Below are positions 32,375-40,795 of a stretch of 64,000 nucleotides of DNA, piece after piece. Each line of letters starts with the position of its first letter. The stretch's first letter is position 1. The notes under the pieces are model-generated. The model saw nothing but the letters and a program-made list of their open reading frames with translations, was not told where the DNA came from and did not search any database. Where the stretch lies: assembly GCF_018398395.1 (NCBI RefSeq), contig NZ_JAHCBF010000010.1, positions 1 to 64,000 on the forward strand. Reading direction: 5' to 3'. Both the position numbers and the translations under genes were made by a program. Source of the stretch: Croceicoccus gelatinilyticus (GTDB taxonomy: Bacteria > Pseudomonadota > Alphaproteobacteria > Sphingomonadales > Sphingomonadaceae).

Positions 32375-33802
32375 ATGAACCTTCTGCAGACCTCTACGAC
32401 CACAGCCCCAGCCGCTGGCGGCATCGCATCGTCCAAATCCGGTATTGTGGGCGCCGATAGCGCGGAAACCCCCGAAGGCGGCGAGTTTTCCGAGCTGTTT
32501 GAGGCTCTCAGCATTGCGGTTGCCCCGATGCAGCTGACCGACGTAGTCGTGACAACAAAGGATGTGGCGGCAGCCCCAGTTACGGCAAGCGGCAAGAATT
32601 TGCCGCCCGTCTTGCCGCCTGTTGCCGCCGCCAACCCTGCAATTCCGGCGAAAACGCGTGATCTCTGGGCGGTTCTTGCCGAGAGCGGCAAACTTTTGCC
32701 GCCCACCTCCATCGCTGCCGCCGCGCCCATCAAGGCCGGACCCCAGAAACTGGAGCCCGCCCTTCTCCCCATTGGCACTGATCCGGTTCCGCTCGAGCTG
32801 CCCGAAGGTGTTGCCGTGAGGCTCAAGCCGAACGGGGCATCGATCAGCTTTCCTGCCGGCAACGAGGCTCTAAGCGATGGCGAGATCGCTTCGGTGGTCG
32901 AACGCGCCCTGAGCGCGGTGGTCGCGAAGGAAGGCATGACGCAAGGCCGAGCACGGCCTGCAGTGGTCGAGATGTCGGTTACGGTCCCGGTGGCCGAACA
33001 GCTCAAGGATTTCTCCCAGGTAAAGCCCGAGGCCGTGCCTGCTACGCCTGTCATCGAAGCAAAGCGGGTGGCTGGCGAGGCCAAGAGCCTGGCTAACCCG
33101 ACCGGGTCGGAGGCTTCCGCATTGATTGCGGCTGATCGTACGAAGGAAGGTGTGCGCGAGACCGGTACGAAGTCGTCGCGGGTGGTTGATGGTTCGTATG
33201 AGAACCGTGCGTCCGACACTGCGACTGCTGCCCAGATGCGTCCTATCACGGGCACCCAGTCGGAAATGCATCTTCAGCTTACAGTGATCGCTCCGGCTGA
33301 GAACCGCGCCCCTGTGGCAGCGGCCCCTGCAGGGCATGTCCCGGCTGAAGGCGCAGGCATGACGAGTGTCGAGCGCATCGGTGAACTCGTGCAGGCGATC
33401 TCTCGCGCTCACGAGGAAAGTGGCCAGCCGGTCAAGACGACGGTGCAGCACGCAGAATTTGGTGTTCTCGCCGTTCGCCTGAGCCGTGAGGATCGCGGGC
33501 TGATGGCGCAGATCTCGAGCGCTGACGCCGGCTTTGCCCCGGCTGCTCATTCGGCTGTTCGCGCAATGGCGGAGCCGCAGGCCCAGACTTCGCGCGGGGA
33601 TGAACAGGCTCGTCACCATTCCGGGGCGCAGGACCAGTCCTTCCAGTCCAATTCGCAGGCAAGCGGTTCGCAGGGCCAGGCAACTGGCCGCGGACCCTCT
33701 CGCGAGGAAATCATCAATTCGAGGGGGCCGCTCTCGTCGAACGACGCGGATGCCGATGCTGCCGCAACCAATCACGAGAGTAAGGGCGGCCGCTTCGCCT
33801 GA
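32375..33802 (+). CDS. fliK: Flagellar hook-length control protein FliK
   Basis: FliK measures hook length and switches export specificity through FlhB. The 475-residue protein has a long low-complexity Ala/Pro-rich N-terminal ruler region and a C-terminal domain of the Flg_hook type (VKTTVQHAEFGVLAVRLSRE, then LMAQISSADAGFAPA). It ends in a charged, unstructured tail. It begins a run fliK-fliL-fliM-fliN-fliO-fliP-fliQ-fliR-flhB. Two regulatory-looking palindromes fall in its N-terminal coding region. Confidence 0.85.
   Translation: MNLLQTSTTTAPAAGGIASSKSGIVGADSAETPEGGEFSELFEALSIAVAPMQLTDVVVTTKDVAAAPVTASGKNLPPVLPPVAAANPAIPAKTRDLWAVLAESGKLLPPTSIAAAAPIKAGPQKLEPALLPIGTDPVPLELPEGVAVRLKPNGASISFPAGNEALSDGEIASVVERALSAVVAKEGMTQGRARPAVVEMSVTVPVAEQLKDFSQVKPEAVPATPVIEAKRVAGEAKSLANPTGSEASALIAADRTKEGVRETGTKSSRVVDGSYENRASDTATAAQMRPITGTQSEMHLQLTVIAPAENRAPVAAAPAGHVPAEGAGMTSVERIGELVQAISRAHEESGQPVKTTVQHAEFGVLAVRLSREDRGLMAQISSADAGFAPAAHSAVRAMAEPQAQTSRGDEQARHHSGAQDQSFQSNSQASGSQGQATGRGPSREEIINSRGPLSSNDADADAAATNHESKGGRFA
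32590..32605. promoter_or_regulatory. Palindrome CGGCAA-GAAT-TTGCCG (candidate FlbD-like site E)
   Basis: This 16-bp palindrome in early fliK is identical to the copy at 8182-8197 in flgN. Extra half-sites flank it (CGGCAA at 32583, TTGCCG at 32612). Its identity with a copy in an unrelated gene argues for a DNA-level role. Confidence 0.6.
32686..32701. promoter_or_regulatory. Palindrome CGGCAA-ACTT-TTGCCG (candidate FlbD-like site F)
   Basis: This is the second 16-bp palindrome in fliK, 96 bp after the first. It shares the same half-sites and 4-nt spacer. Confidence 0.6.
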
Positions 33803-33845
33803 GCTTCCCTACCCCATCCATCCAATCGAGAAAGAATGACGAGAC

Positions 33846-34409
33846 ATGAGCAAGTCGGATAAAACCGAGAAGAAGTCCAAGGGCGCAAACAAGCTGATCC
33901 TGTTGCTCGGAGCAGTTGCGCTGCTCGGTGTCGGCGGTGCCGGCGCCTTTGCGGCGATGCAGATGGGCGTCGCCGATGCGCATGCCGAAGTGAACAACAT
34001 GCCCAAGCTCATCCGCAAGGGCGAGGCTGATCCTTACAGCCCCGAAGGCGGCGAGATGGCGAGCGAAGTGTTTGGCGGCGGCGGCAGCGAATACCGCACG
34101 TCGTATTACAGCTTCGCTGACGACTTCACCTCGAACCTCAAGGAATCCAATGCGCTGGTTCAGCTCAGCCTTGCGGCCTCGACGCGCCGTGACGGCCGCG
34201 TTCTCCTGTGGCTGAAGCAGCATGAGCTTGCCATCAGGTCCGCAATCCTGACGCAGCTGGCCAATACGTCCGAGGACGACATGTTCTCGGTCGAAGGCAA
34301 GAAGGCTCTTCGCAAGCGTCTGACCGACGCGATCAATGAAGAGTTGGTCGAGCAGGAAGGGTTCGGCGGCGTCGACCAGGTCTACTTCCGCACTTTCATC
34401 GTGCAGTAA
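33846..34409 (+). CDS. fliL: Flagellar basal body-associated protein FliL
   Basis: FliL associates with the stator around the basal body. The 187-residue protein has one N-terminal membrane segment (near residues 14-38, LILLLGAVALLGVGGAGAFA) and a periplasmic domain ending in VDQVYFRTFIVQ, the characteristic FliL C-terminus. fliM follows after 4 bp. Confidence 0.93.
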   Translation: MSKSDKTEKKSKGANKLILLLGAVALLGVGGAGAFAAMQMGVADAHAEVNNMPKLIRKGEADPYSPEGGEMASEVFGGGGSEYRTSYYSFADDFTSNLKESNALVQLSLAASTRRDGRVLLWLKQHELAIRSAILTQLANTSEDDMFSVEGKKALRKRLTDAINEELVEQEGFGGVDQVYFRTFIVQ

Positions 34410-34413
34410 GACG

Positions 34414-35307
34414 ATGGACCAGTCCTTCTCACTTGCTGGCGCGCGTCCCGTCGCCAAGCACTGCAGCGAACTGATCGGAACGCGCTCCAAGGAACCGGAA
34501 CGCTTGTCGTGCCTCACTCTGGTTGGTCGCCGGTTGTCGGTGATCCTTCCGCAGTTGTTCGCGCCGGTCTGCGACGAGGTTCGATACGTTGTGCAGGCAG
34601 AGCCTGTCACAAAGGGCGACCCGGATGACGTGCTTGGAGATTTTGATGCGCCGATGTCGCACGTCGTGATCTCAGCCGGCCTTCATTCCGATGACCTCAT
34701 GATCTCGATCGAGGCGCGGTCGGCCTATGAATTGCTGGACCGTGTCTTCGGCGGCGACGGGAAGGTCTCGGGCGAGTTGCCGGCCACCATGCCCGGGTCA
34801 GTCCAGACGATGCTCGGACGCATCGAGGACGTCATGATGTCGTCGATCGGCAAGGTGGCGCCCGATGACAGCCTCAACCAGTTCGCGAAGGGCCGCCGCA
34901 GCGACGATCTTGGGGTGCTGCGCGCCTTCAACGAGGAAGACATCGTCTATGTCCTCGCAGTCAAGATCGCGTGCGGTGACAATCATCCCTGGTCCGTCCG
35001 GATCGCAATGCGTCAGCAGGTCGTGGATCTTCTGAACGATGCGACGCCTCGCCTGCCTGCGCCCGGCAAGTCGGCCGATCTGACACCGGCAGACAAGCCC
35101 TTCTGCGACATCCCGCTCAAGCTCAAGGCCACCATTGTCGACATGCGCGTGCCGCTCAGCCGGCTTCAGGGACTGAAGGAAGGCGACGTCATTCCGGTCG
35201 CGCTCGCAAGGCAGGTTCCCCTCAGCGTGGGAGACAAGGTGATTGCCTTCGGCACCGTTGGCGAACTCGACGATCGGGTTGCCCTGCAGATCACCCGCGC
35301 ATTCTGA
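34414..35307 (+). CDS. fliM: Flagellar motor switch protein FliM
   Basis: FliM forms the C ring and in other bacteria receives CheY-P. The 297-residue protein has a middle domain with weak CheC similarity and a C-terminal SpoA domain (DIPLKLKATIVDMRVPLSRL, then LKEGDVIPVAL). The ATG at 34414 follows the fliL stop by 4 bp. The usual N-terminal CheY-binding peptide is not obvious; with no chemotaxis genes nearby this may matter, although such peptides are hard to judge by eye. Confidence 0.88.
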   Translation: MDQSFSLAGARPVAKHCSELIGTRSKEPERLSCLTLVGRRLSVILPQLFAPVCDEVRYVVQAEPVTKGDPDDVLGDFDAPMSHVVISAGLHSDDLMISIEARSAYELLDRVFGGDGKVSGELPATMPGSVQTMLGRIEDVMMSSIGKVAPDDSLNQFAKGRRSDDLGVLRAFNEEDIVYVLAVKIACGDNHPWSVRIAMRQQVVDLLNDATPRLPAPGKSADLTPADKPFCDIPLKLKATIVDMRVPLSRLQGLKEGDVIPVALARQVPLSVGDKVIAFGTVGELDDRVALQITRAF

Positions 35308-35332
35308 TTTTTCTCTCTCAAGGTACCAATCG

Positions 35333-35620
35333 ATGACTGACCCGATGAATTTTCTCAAAGACGTGGACGTTCGGCTTTCGGCCGAACTGGGCGCTACGAC
35401 AATGCCGCTGCAGGATGTCATGGATCTGCGCGAAGAAAGCGTCGTTCCCCTCGAGCGCCTGACAGACGAGCTGATCGATATTTCGGTCAATGGGCGCAGG
35501 ATCGCGCGCGGCGAAGTGATCACGGAAAATGGCCGCTTCGCTATTCGCATCATGGAAATGGAAGGCCAGCAGGCTCGCCATAAGGCCACTGCAGAAGCAG
35601 TGGAAGCTCCTGGAGCCTGA
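35333..35620 (+). CDS. fliN: Flagellar motor switch protein FliN
   Basis: FliN is the small SpoA-domain subunit of the C ring. The 95-residue protein has the typical pattern DVDVRLSAELGATTMPLQDV and later LIDISVNGRRIARGEVITEN. The ATG at 35333 is followed by a second ATG four codons later. fliO begins 5 bp downstream. Confidence 0.93.
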   Translation: MTDPMNFLKDVDVRLSAELGATTMPLQDVMDLREESVVPLERLTDELIDISVNGRRIARGEVITENGRFAIRIMEMEGQQARHKATAEAVEAPGA

Positions 35621-35625
35621 TCGCG

Positions 35626-35985
35626 ATGATCGAGTACCTCCTGAAGCTGGCTATCATGATCCCCGTGATCTGCGGTCTGGCATGGGCGACTATCAGGGTC
35701 GCCAAGAAGCTGCAGAACGGCGTGGGCGGCAATGGTCAGGGCAAGTCGGCCCGGATCATTGAGACGACCATGCTCTCGCCGACCCTGAAACTCGCGGTGA
35801 TCGAGTTTCATGGCCGCGAGATTCTCGTGTCCGCATCCCGTCATGGGCTGACCCGACTGGCGGAAGCCCCTGCCCGTGAGGTCGATACGACCGAGCGCGA
35901 GGCGTCGGATGACGAGGATGCGGCTGTGCAGCCTGCCAAGCCTAGCTTCAAATCGGTTCTCGAGAACATGCGGGGCGCGAAGTGA
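35626..35985 (+). CDS. fliO: Flagellar biosynthesis protein FliO
   Basis: FliO stabilises FliP during export-gate assembly. The 119-residue protein has a single N-terminal membrane helix (residues 3-21) and a cytoplasmic FliO-type domain (RIIETTMLSPTLKLAVIEFH, then GREILVSASRHGLTRL). It lies between fliN and fliP, its usual site. The fliP GTG overlaps its stop. Confidence 0.88.
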   Translation: MIEYLLKLAIMIPVICGLAWATIRVAKKLQNGVGGNGQGKSARIIETTMLSPTLKLAVIEFHGREILVSASRHGLTRLAEAPAREVDTTEREASDDEDAAVQPAKPSFKSVLENMRGAK

Positions 35986-36737
35986 TCCGCCGGGCCTGTA
36001 TCGCTGTTGCCGTAACTGCGGCAACGCTGCCGCTACCGGCATTTGCTCAGGAAGCCATTCCTGGCGCACTTGATCGTGCATTCGGGACGCTTGAATCGGG
36101 TAACGATGGCTCGCTTAGCCTGTCCCTCCAGCTTCTGCTGGTCATGGGGCTACTCACGATCCTGCCGAGCCTCATCCTGATGATGACGAGCTTCACCCGC
36201 ATTCTTATCGTGCTGGCGATCCTCCGTCAGGCGCTGGGGCTTCAGCAGTCGCCCCCGAACCAGGTGCTCGTCGGCCTCTCGCTGTTCCTGTCGCTTTTCG
36301 TGATGGCGCCGACGCTGGACCGCGTGAACGAGACGGCAATTGCCCCTTATGCGCAGGACCAGATTCCTGCCGAGCAGGCCATCGCGAATGCAGGTGACGA
36401 ATTCCATGCGTTCATGATCCGGCAGACGAGAGAGCGTGATCTCCTCATGTTTGCCGACATCGCGAATGCTCCGGCGTTCGAGACGCGCGAAGAAGTACCG
36501 TTCTCGATCCTTCTCCCGGCCTTCGTTACGAGCGAACTGAAGACGGCGTTCCAGATCGGCTTCATGCTCTTCCTGCCGTTCCTCGTGATCGATCTCGTGG
36601 TCTCGTCGGTCCTCATGAGCCTTGGCATGATGATGATGAGCCCGATGATCGTGTCCCTGCCCTTCAAGCTGCTGCTGTTCGTCCTGGTGGACGGATGGGC
36701 AATGCTGATGGGCTCGCTTGCGCAAAGCTTCGCGTAG
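35982..36737 (+). CDS. fliP: Flagellar export gate protein FliP
   Basis: FliP forms the core pore of the export gate with FliQ and FliR. The 251-residue precursor has a signal peptide and four membrane segments, with the family motifs SFTRILIVLAILRQALGLQQ, PPNQVLVGLSLFL and MMMMSPMIVSLPFKLLLFVL. The start is GTG at 35982. Confidence 0.97.
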   Translation: MIRRACIAVAVTAATLPLPAFAQEAIPGALDRAFGTLESGNDGSLSLSLQLLLVMGLLTILPSLILMMTSFTRILIVLAILRQALGLQQSPPNQVLVGLSLFLSLFVMAPTLDRVNETAIAPYAQDQIPAEQAIANAGDEFHAFMIRQTRERDLLMFADIANAPAFETREEVPFSILLPAFVTSELKTAFQIGFMLFLPFLVIDLVVSSVLMSLGMMMMSPMIVSLPFKLLLFVLVDGWAMLMGSLAQSFA

Positions 36738-36745
36738 AGGGCGTA

Positions 36746-37021
36746 ATGGAAAGCGAAGTCCTTCCCCTCCTCGCGCTGGCAGACCGGATGCTCTGGACGA
36801 CAGCTCTCGTGGCCGCTCCTGTCCTGATCGCATCGCTGGCTGTCGGTCTCATCATCGGCCTTGTCCAGGCGGCAACCTCGGTCAACGAGCAAACGCTCAC
36901 CTTTGTCCCGAAGCTTGCGGTGACTGCTCTCGTCCTCGTCTTGTTCGGCGGAGCGATGATGGGGCTCGTGATGGAGTTTGCCCAAGAGATCTTCACCGAG
37001 ATCGCGCAGATTTCGTCATGA
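36746..37021 (+). CDS. fliQ: Flagellar export gate protein FliQ
   Basis: This 91-residue protein has two membrane helices and the FliQ motif LIIGLVQAATSVNEQTLTFV followed by PKL. It overlaps the fliR start by 4 bp. The ATG at 36746 is chosen over an upstream in-frame start that overlaps fliP. Confidence 0.96.
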   Translation: MESEVLPLLALADRMLWTTALVAAPVLIASLAVGLIIGLVQAATSVNEQTLTFVPKLAVTALVLVLFGGAMMGLVMEFAQEIFTEIAQISS

Positions 37022-37803
37022 TCTCGCTGGACTTCGGTCTTGGCGGCATCGAGGCGGAATTCTGGCGCTGGATGTTCGTGATGACGCGCCTTGGCGCTGC
37101 CATGCTTGCAGCTCCGATTTTCGGTGCCAGCAGCGTTCCGCCTCAGGTGCGCGTCATTGCGGCCGGGGCCTTGGGCATATTCCTGTGCGTCTGGTTCCCG
37201 GCCGTACAGGCTCCGCAGGACCTGCTTTCGGTCGAAGGAATGGTCATCGTGGCAGGAGAAGTCCTCATCGGCCTGTCGATGGGGTTTCTTCTCCAGATGG
37301 CGTTCGCAGCTCCGGTGCTGGCTGCCGAAGTGATTTCTGGGACGATGGGTATGTCGATGGCCACGGCCGTCGATCCGGGCAGCGGGTCGCAGTCGCCTGC
37401 CCTCGGCCAGTATTTCACCGTCGTCATGACGCTCATCTTCCTCGCGCTTGGTGCGCACCTGCTCTGGATCAGGCTTCTGGTCGAGAGCTACATGACCTTC
37501 CCGCCCGGCGGGACGTGGTTCGGTCCGGAGCGGCTTGAGATCCTGCTCAGCTTTGCAACGACGATGTTCGTGACGGCCGTGGTCATTGCCTTGCCTGTGA
37601 CCTTCGTCCTGCTTCTTACGCAGGTCGTGACGGGCGTGCTCAGCCGGTCGGCGCCTTCGCTCAATCTTTTCGCTCTTGGCCTGCCTGCAGGCGTGCTGGC
37701 AGGCCTTGTCGCGCTGATCGCCAGCCTGCCCGTCCTTCACGAGCAGCTGGGGGACTTATCGATGGCTGCAATTTCGGCTTCCGAAGCGCTGGTGATCCGA
37801 TGA
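37018..37803 (+). CDS. fliR: Flagellar export gate protein FliR
   Basis: This 261-residue protein has about six membrane segments and FliR features (VMTRLGAAMLAAPIFGASSV, then VPPQVRVIAAGALG; later FNLFALGLPAG in the form LNLFALGLPAGVLAGLVAL). It overlaps fliQ and flhB by 4 bp each, so the three genes are tightly coupled. Confidence 0.96.
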   Translation: MISLDFGLGGIEAEFWRWMFVMTRLGAAMLAAPIFGASSVPPQVRVIAAGALGIFLCVWFPAVQAPQDLLSVEGMVIVAGEVLIGLSMGFLLQMAFAAPVLAAEVISGTMGMSMATAVDPGSGSQSPALGQYFTVVMTLIFLALGAHLLWIRLLVESYMTFPPGGTWFGPERLEILLSFATTMFVTAVVIALPVTFVLLLTQVVTGVLSRSAPSLNLFALGLPAGVLAGLVALIASLPVLHEQLGDLSMAAISASEALVIR

Positions 37804-38942
37804 GCCAGGAGCAGGCTGCCGGCGAAAAGAATTTCGCGCCAACCGAGAAGCGCAAGAAGGACGCGGCCAATAACGGCGACGTCTTGCGCTCGAAGGAATT
37901 GGCAACGGCATCGGCCATGATGGTCGGTGGTGCCTGGCTCCTATGGGCGGGCAGTTGGCTGCTCGAGAGCCTGCGCACGGCGCTGAGCGTTGGCCTTACA
38001 TGGGAGCGCGCTGATCTCGTCAACTTCGACCCTTCAGGAGCGATGATGGCGCTTCTTGCCTCCATCCTGCCGCCGGTGATGGTACTGGGTGTGGCGGTGA
38101 TCACTTCGTCGATCATTTCCCAGATGGGCTTCGGGACCGGGGTGTGGGTCAACAAGAACCTCACCTTCAAGGGGTCGCGGCTCAATCCGCTCAACGGCAT
38201 CAAGAGGATGTTCGGACCCAATGGCCTGATCGAGATGATCAAGGGCTTGGGCAAGGTCCTCTTGCTGGGCGTGATCGCGTGGGCCTGGGGCAGCAGTCAC
38301 TATCACGGGTTCGCGTCGCTCGGGCGGGGTAACCTGTCGGAGCAGCTGGCCTTTGCATGGGATTCCCTGATCTCGCTCATCTTCTCGCTCGGGGCGGGAC
38401 TTTTTCTCATCGCGCTGATCGATGTGCCGGTTCAGATGTTCCGCCGGAACAAGCGCCTGATGATGTCGTTGCAGGAAGTGCGTGACGAGACCAAGGAATC
38501 GGAAGGTTCGCCTGAGCAAAAGGGCGCCATCAGGGACAGGCAGAGGAAGATGGCTGCTGGCGCCTTGGCGCCTGCAATGAAAGAAGCCCAGTTCGTAGTC
38601 ACCAACCCGACCCATTTCTCGGTGGCGCTTTGCTACGACCCCGCGAAGGCAGATGCTCCCATCCTCGTTGCCAAGGGGCGGGACGATAAGGCCCTCGCGA
38701 TCAGGGACCTTGCCGGCGAATACGATCTGCCAGTGCTTGAATTTCCGCAGCTGGCCCGCGCGCTCTTTTTCACGACGCAGGAGCGGCAGGTCATCCGGCA
38801 CGAACTCTACGCATCGGTCGCCGCGCTGCTGGCGTTCGTGTTGCAGCTGAAACGCGGCGAAACGCCGCAGAAGCCGAAGATCGAGGTGCCCGTCGAGCTT
38901 CATTTTGACGCCGATGGCACTCCCAGCATTCGGCACCCTTAA
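37800..38942 (+). CDS. flhB: Flagellar export switch protein FlhB
   Basis: FlhB sets substrate specificity of the export apparatus together with FliK. The 380-residue protein has the N-terminal basic region (EKNFAPTEKRKKDAANNGDV), four membrane segments and the autocleavage site NPTH (in FVVTNPTHFSVAL, near residue 270). The C-terminal tail extends about 45 residues beyond the conserved core. Confidence 0.97.
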   Translation: MSQEQAAGEKNFAPTEKRKKDAANNGDVLRSKELATASAMMVGGAWLLWAGSWLLESLRTALSVGLTWERADLVNFDPSGAMMALLASILPPVMVLGVAVITSSIISQMGFGTGVWVNKNLTFKGSRLNPLNGIKRMFGPNGLIEMIKGLGKVLLLGVIAWAWGSSHYHGFASLGRGNLSEQLAFAWDSLISLIFSLGAGLFLIALIDVPVQMFRRNKRLMMSLQEVRDETKESEGSPEQKGAIRDRQRKMAAGALAPAMKEAQFVVTNPTHFSVALCYDPAKADAPILVAKGRDDKALAIRDLAGEYDLPVLEFPQLARALFFTTQERQVIRHELYASVAALLAFVLQLKRGETPQKPKIEVPVELHFDADGTPSIRHP

Positions 38943-38972
38943 AAAATCAAAAGATCATCCGTTAGGACAGGC

Positions 38973-40406
38973 ATGACTACGACCAGCTCAACTTCCGCAG
39001 CCAGCAGCATCATCAGCGCCCTGGGCGCTGGCAGCGGCATCGACATGTCGGCTCTCGCCAGTGATCTGGCTGTTGCCCAGTATGCCTCCCGGCTGCAGCG
39101 GCTCGAAAACAAGAGCCAGTCCCTCGAGACGCGGATCTCGTCGGCCTCGAACCTCAAGGCAATGTTGCTGAGCCTGTCGACCTCGCTTGGTGACAGGGTT
39201 CGCATGGGCGACCTCTCGGCAGAGCCGAGCATTGGAAATGCGAGTGTCGCAACGGGCACGCTTTCGAACACCGTACAGCCGACTGGCTCGTATTCGCTTG
39301 AAGTGGAGCAGCTCGCACAAGGCCAGATGCTGGCCTCGGCAGCTTATGGCGCCGCTACTGATGTCGTGGGCGCCGGCACTATGACGATCCGGTACGGCGA
39401 GGTGGCAGGCGGGGTCTTCACCGAAGATACCGGTCACGCCTCGGTCGATATCGAGATTACTCCCGGCATGACGCTTACCCAGACGGCACAGGCCATTTCG
39501 GCATCTGGTGCTGGTCTTACCGCGTATGTCTCCAACACCGTCGATGGCCCTCGCCTGATGATCAAGGGTGCAGAAGGCGCCCAGAATGGCTTCGTTATCG
39601 ATGTCGTAGAGGACGGCGCCAATCCGGGCCTGTCGTCGCTCGCCTGGCAGCCGGGTGCGGGCACAAGCTCGCTCCTTCAGGAGAGCAAGGACGCAACATT
39701 CCAAATTGATGGTCTCTCCCGCACGTCAACGTCGAACACGGTGGTCGAAGCGATTCCTGGTGTGAACTTGGAATTGACGGGGACGAACGTGGGAGCGCCG
39801 ACGACGGTCCGTTTTGCGGATCCGTCGTCGGCAATTCGCGGCGCGGTGCAGGACCTGACCTCGGCCATGAACGAGATCGCTGCCGAGCTGAACGCTGCAA
39901 CTGATCCAGTCGCGGGCGAACTGGCCCGCGATAGCGGTGCCCGTGCGCTGCGGCAGACGTTTGCCGGCCTTACAAACCGCATCGTCATGCCAAATGCGGC
40001 TGAAGGCGATGCTCGCACGCTGGCCGATCTCGGCATCAGCGTCACGCGCTATGGCACGTTCGAGTTCGATCCCGATCGACTGGCCAAAACCATGGAGCGC
40101 GATCCGGATGGCGTTACAGCCATGTTCACCACCGGCATCTATGGCGTCTACGGGACGTTCGACACGATCAACCGCAATGCGGCTTCGACGGGCAACCCGG
40201 GAAGTCTTGCCGGCTCGATATCGCGCTACAATAACGACCTGAAGCAGGCATCGGAGCAGCGTGAAGATCTCTTGGAGGACCAGGAAGTGACGCGGGCCCG
40301 TCTGGTAACGCAGTTTGCCTCCACGAACACGCGGATCTCGTCCTACCAGTCGACGCTATCGTTTCTGCAGAACCAGATCGCAGCCTGGAACAAGTCTGAC
40401 GACTGA
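38973..40406 (+). CDS. fliD: Filament cap protein FliD
   Basis: FliD caps the growing filament and helps flagellin fold. The 477-residue protein has the FliD N-terminus (GAGSGIDMSALASDLAVAQY), a central variable region and a C-terminal coiled coil (EVTRARLVTQFASTNTRISS, then YQSTLSFLQNQIAAWNK). It follows flhB by 30 bp and its stop overlaps the fliS start. Confidence 0.94.
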   Translation: MTTTSSTSAASSIISALGAGSGIDMSALASDLAVAQYASRLQRLENKSQSLETRISSASNLKAMLLSLSTSLGDRVRMGDLSAEPSIGNASVATGTLSNTVQPTGSYSLEVEQLAQGQMLASAAYGAATDVVGAGTMTIRYGEVAGGVFTEDTGHASVDIEITPGMTLTQTAQAISASGAGLTAYVSNTVDGPRLMIKGAEGAQNGFVIDVVEDGANPGLSSLAWQPGAGTSSLLQESKDATFQIDGLSRTSTSNTVVEAIPGVNLELTGTNVGAPTTVRFADPSSAIRGAVQDLTSAMNEIAAELNAATDPVAGELARDSGARALRQTFAGLTNRIVMPNAAEGDARTLADLGISVTRYGTFEFDPDRLAKTMERDPDGVTAMFTTGIYGVYGTFDTINRNAASTGNPGSLAGSISRYNNDLKQASEQREDLLEDQEVTRARLVTQFASTNTRISSYQSTLSFLQNQIAAWNKSDD

Positions 40407-40792
40407 TGTTGTCCCGCAGGCTCCATCCTGCCGAGGCCTACCGACAGGTAGAATTCGATGCGCGCGTCAATGGGGCTTCGCCCCATGAGCTGACGGCTAT
40501 CTGCTTTGAACAGCTGATCGCCTCGATCGGGACGGCCATCTACGCGCATGAAGCCGAGAACCCGGAATTGCGCAGCCGCTCGATCTCTCGCGCGGTGTCG
40601 AGCGTCATAGCCTTGGAGATGGGTATTTCCGGCAATGACGTCGTCGCCAATGCCATGCGCGATCTTTATGGCCGGGCGAGGCAGAGCCTGCTGGCCAGTG
40701 CAATTCGGTTCAATCCCGATGCACTCGCGATGATCCGGACTGACTTTTCCGAGATCGCAGAGGCGCTCGGCCTCATTTCAAAGTCTGCCTGA
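40406..40792 (+). CDS. fliS: Flagellin export chaperone FliS
   Basis: FliS binds the C-terminus of flagellin before export. The 128-residue helical protein begins with AYRQVEFDARVNGASPHELT, close to the FliS consensus, and continues with the CFEQLIASIGTAI helix. It starts inside the fliD stop codon (TGATG). It is the last gene of the plus-strand flagellar block and converges on a minus-strand gene only 3 bp away. Confidence 0.92.
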   Translation: MLSRRLHPAEAYRQVEFDARVNGASPHELTAICFEQLIASIGTAIYAHEAENPELRSRSISRAVSSVIALEMGISGNDVVANAMRDLYGRARQSLLASAIRFNPDALAMIRTDFSEIAEALGLISKSA

Positions 40793-40795
40793 CCG

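Noticed and set aside
36004-36023. TTGCCG-N6-CGGCAA at the fliP start as another activator site
   Set aside because: The half-sites face the opposite way from the other copies and the spacer differs, so it is probably chance in a GC-rich signal-peptide region.
38830-38845. TGGCGTT-CGTG-TTGCA inside flhB as a sigma-54 promoter for fliD-fliS
   Set aside because: Spacing and -12 box fit, but the -24 box matches only TGGC, the site lies in ordinary flhB coding sequence, and no palindrome of the activator type is near.
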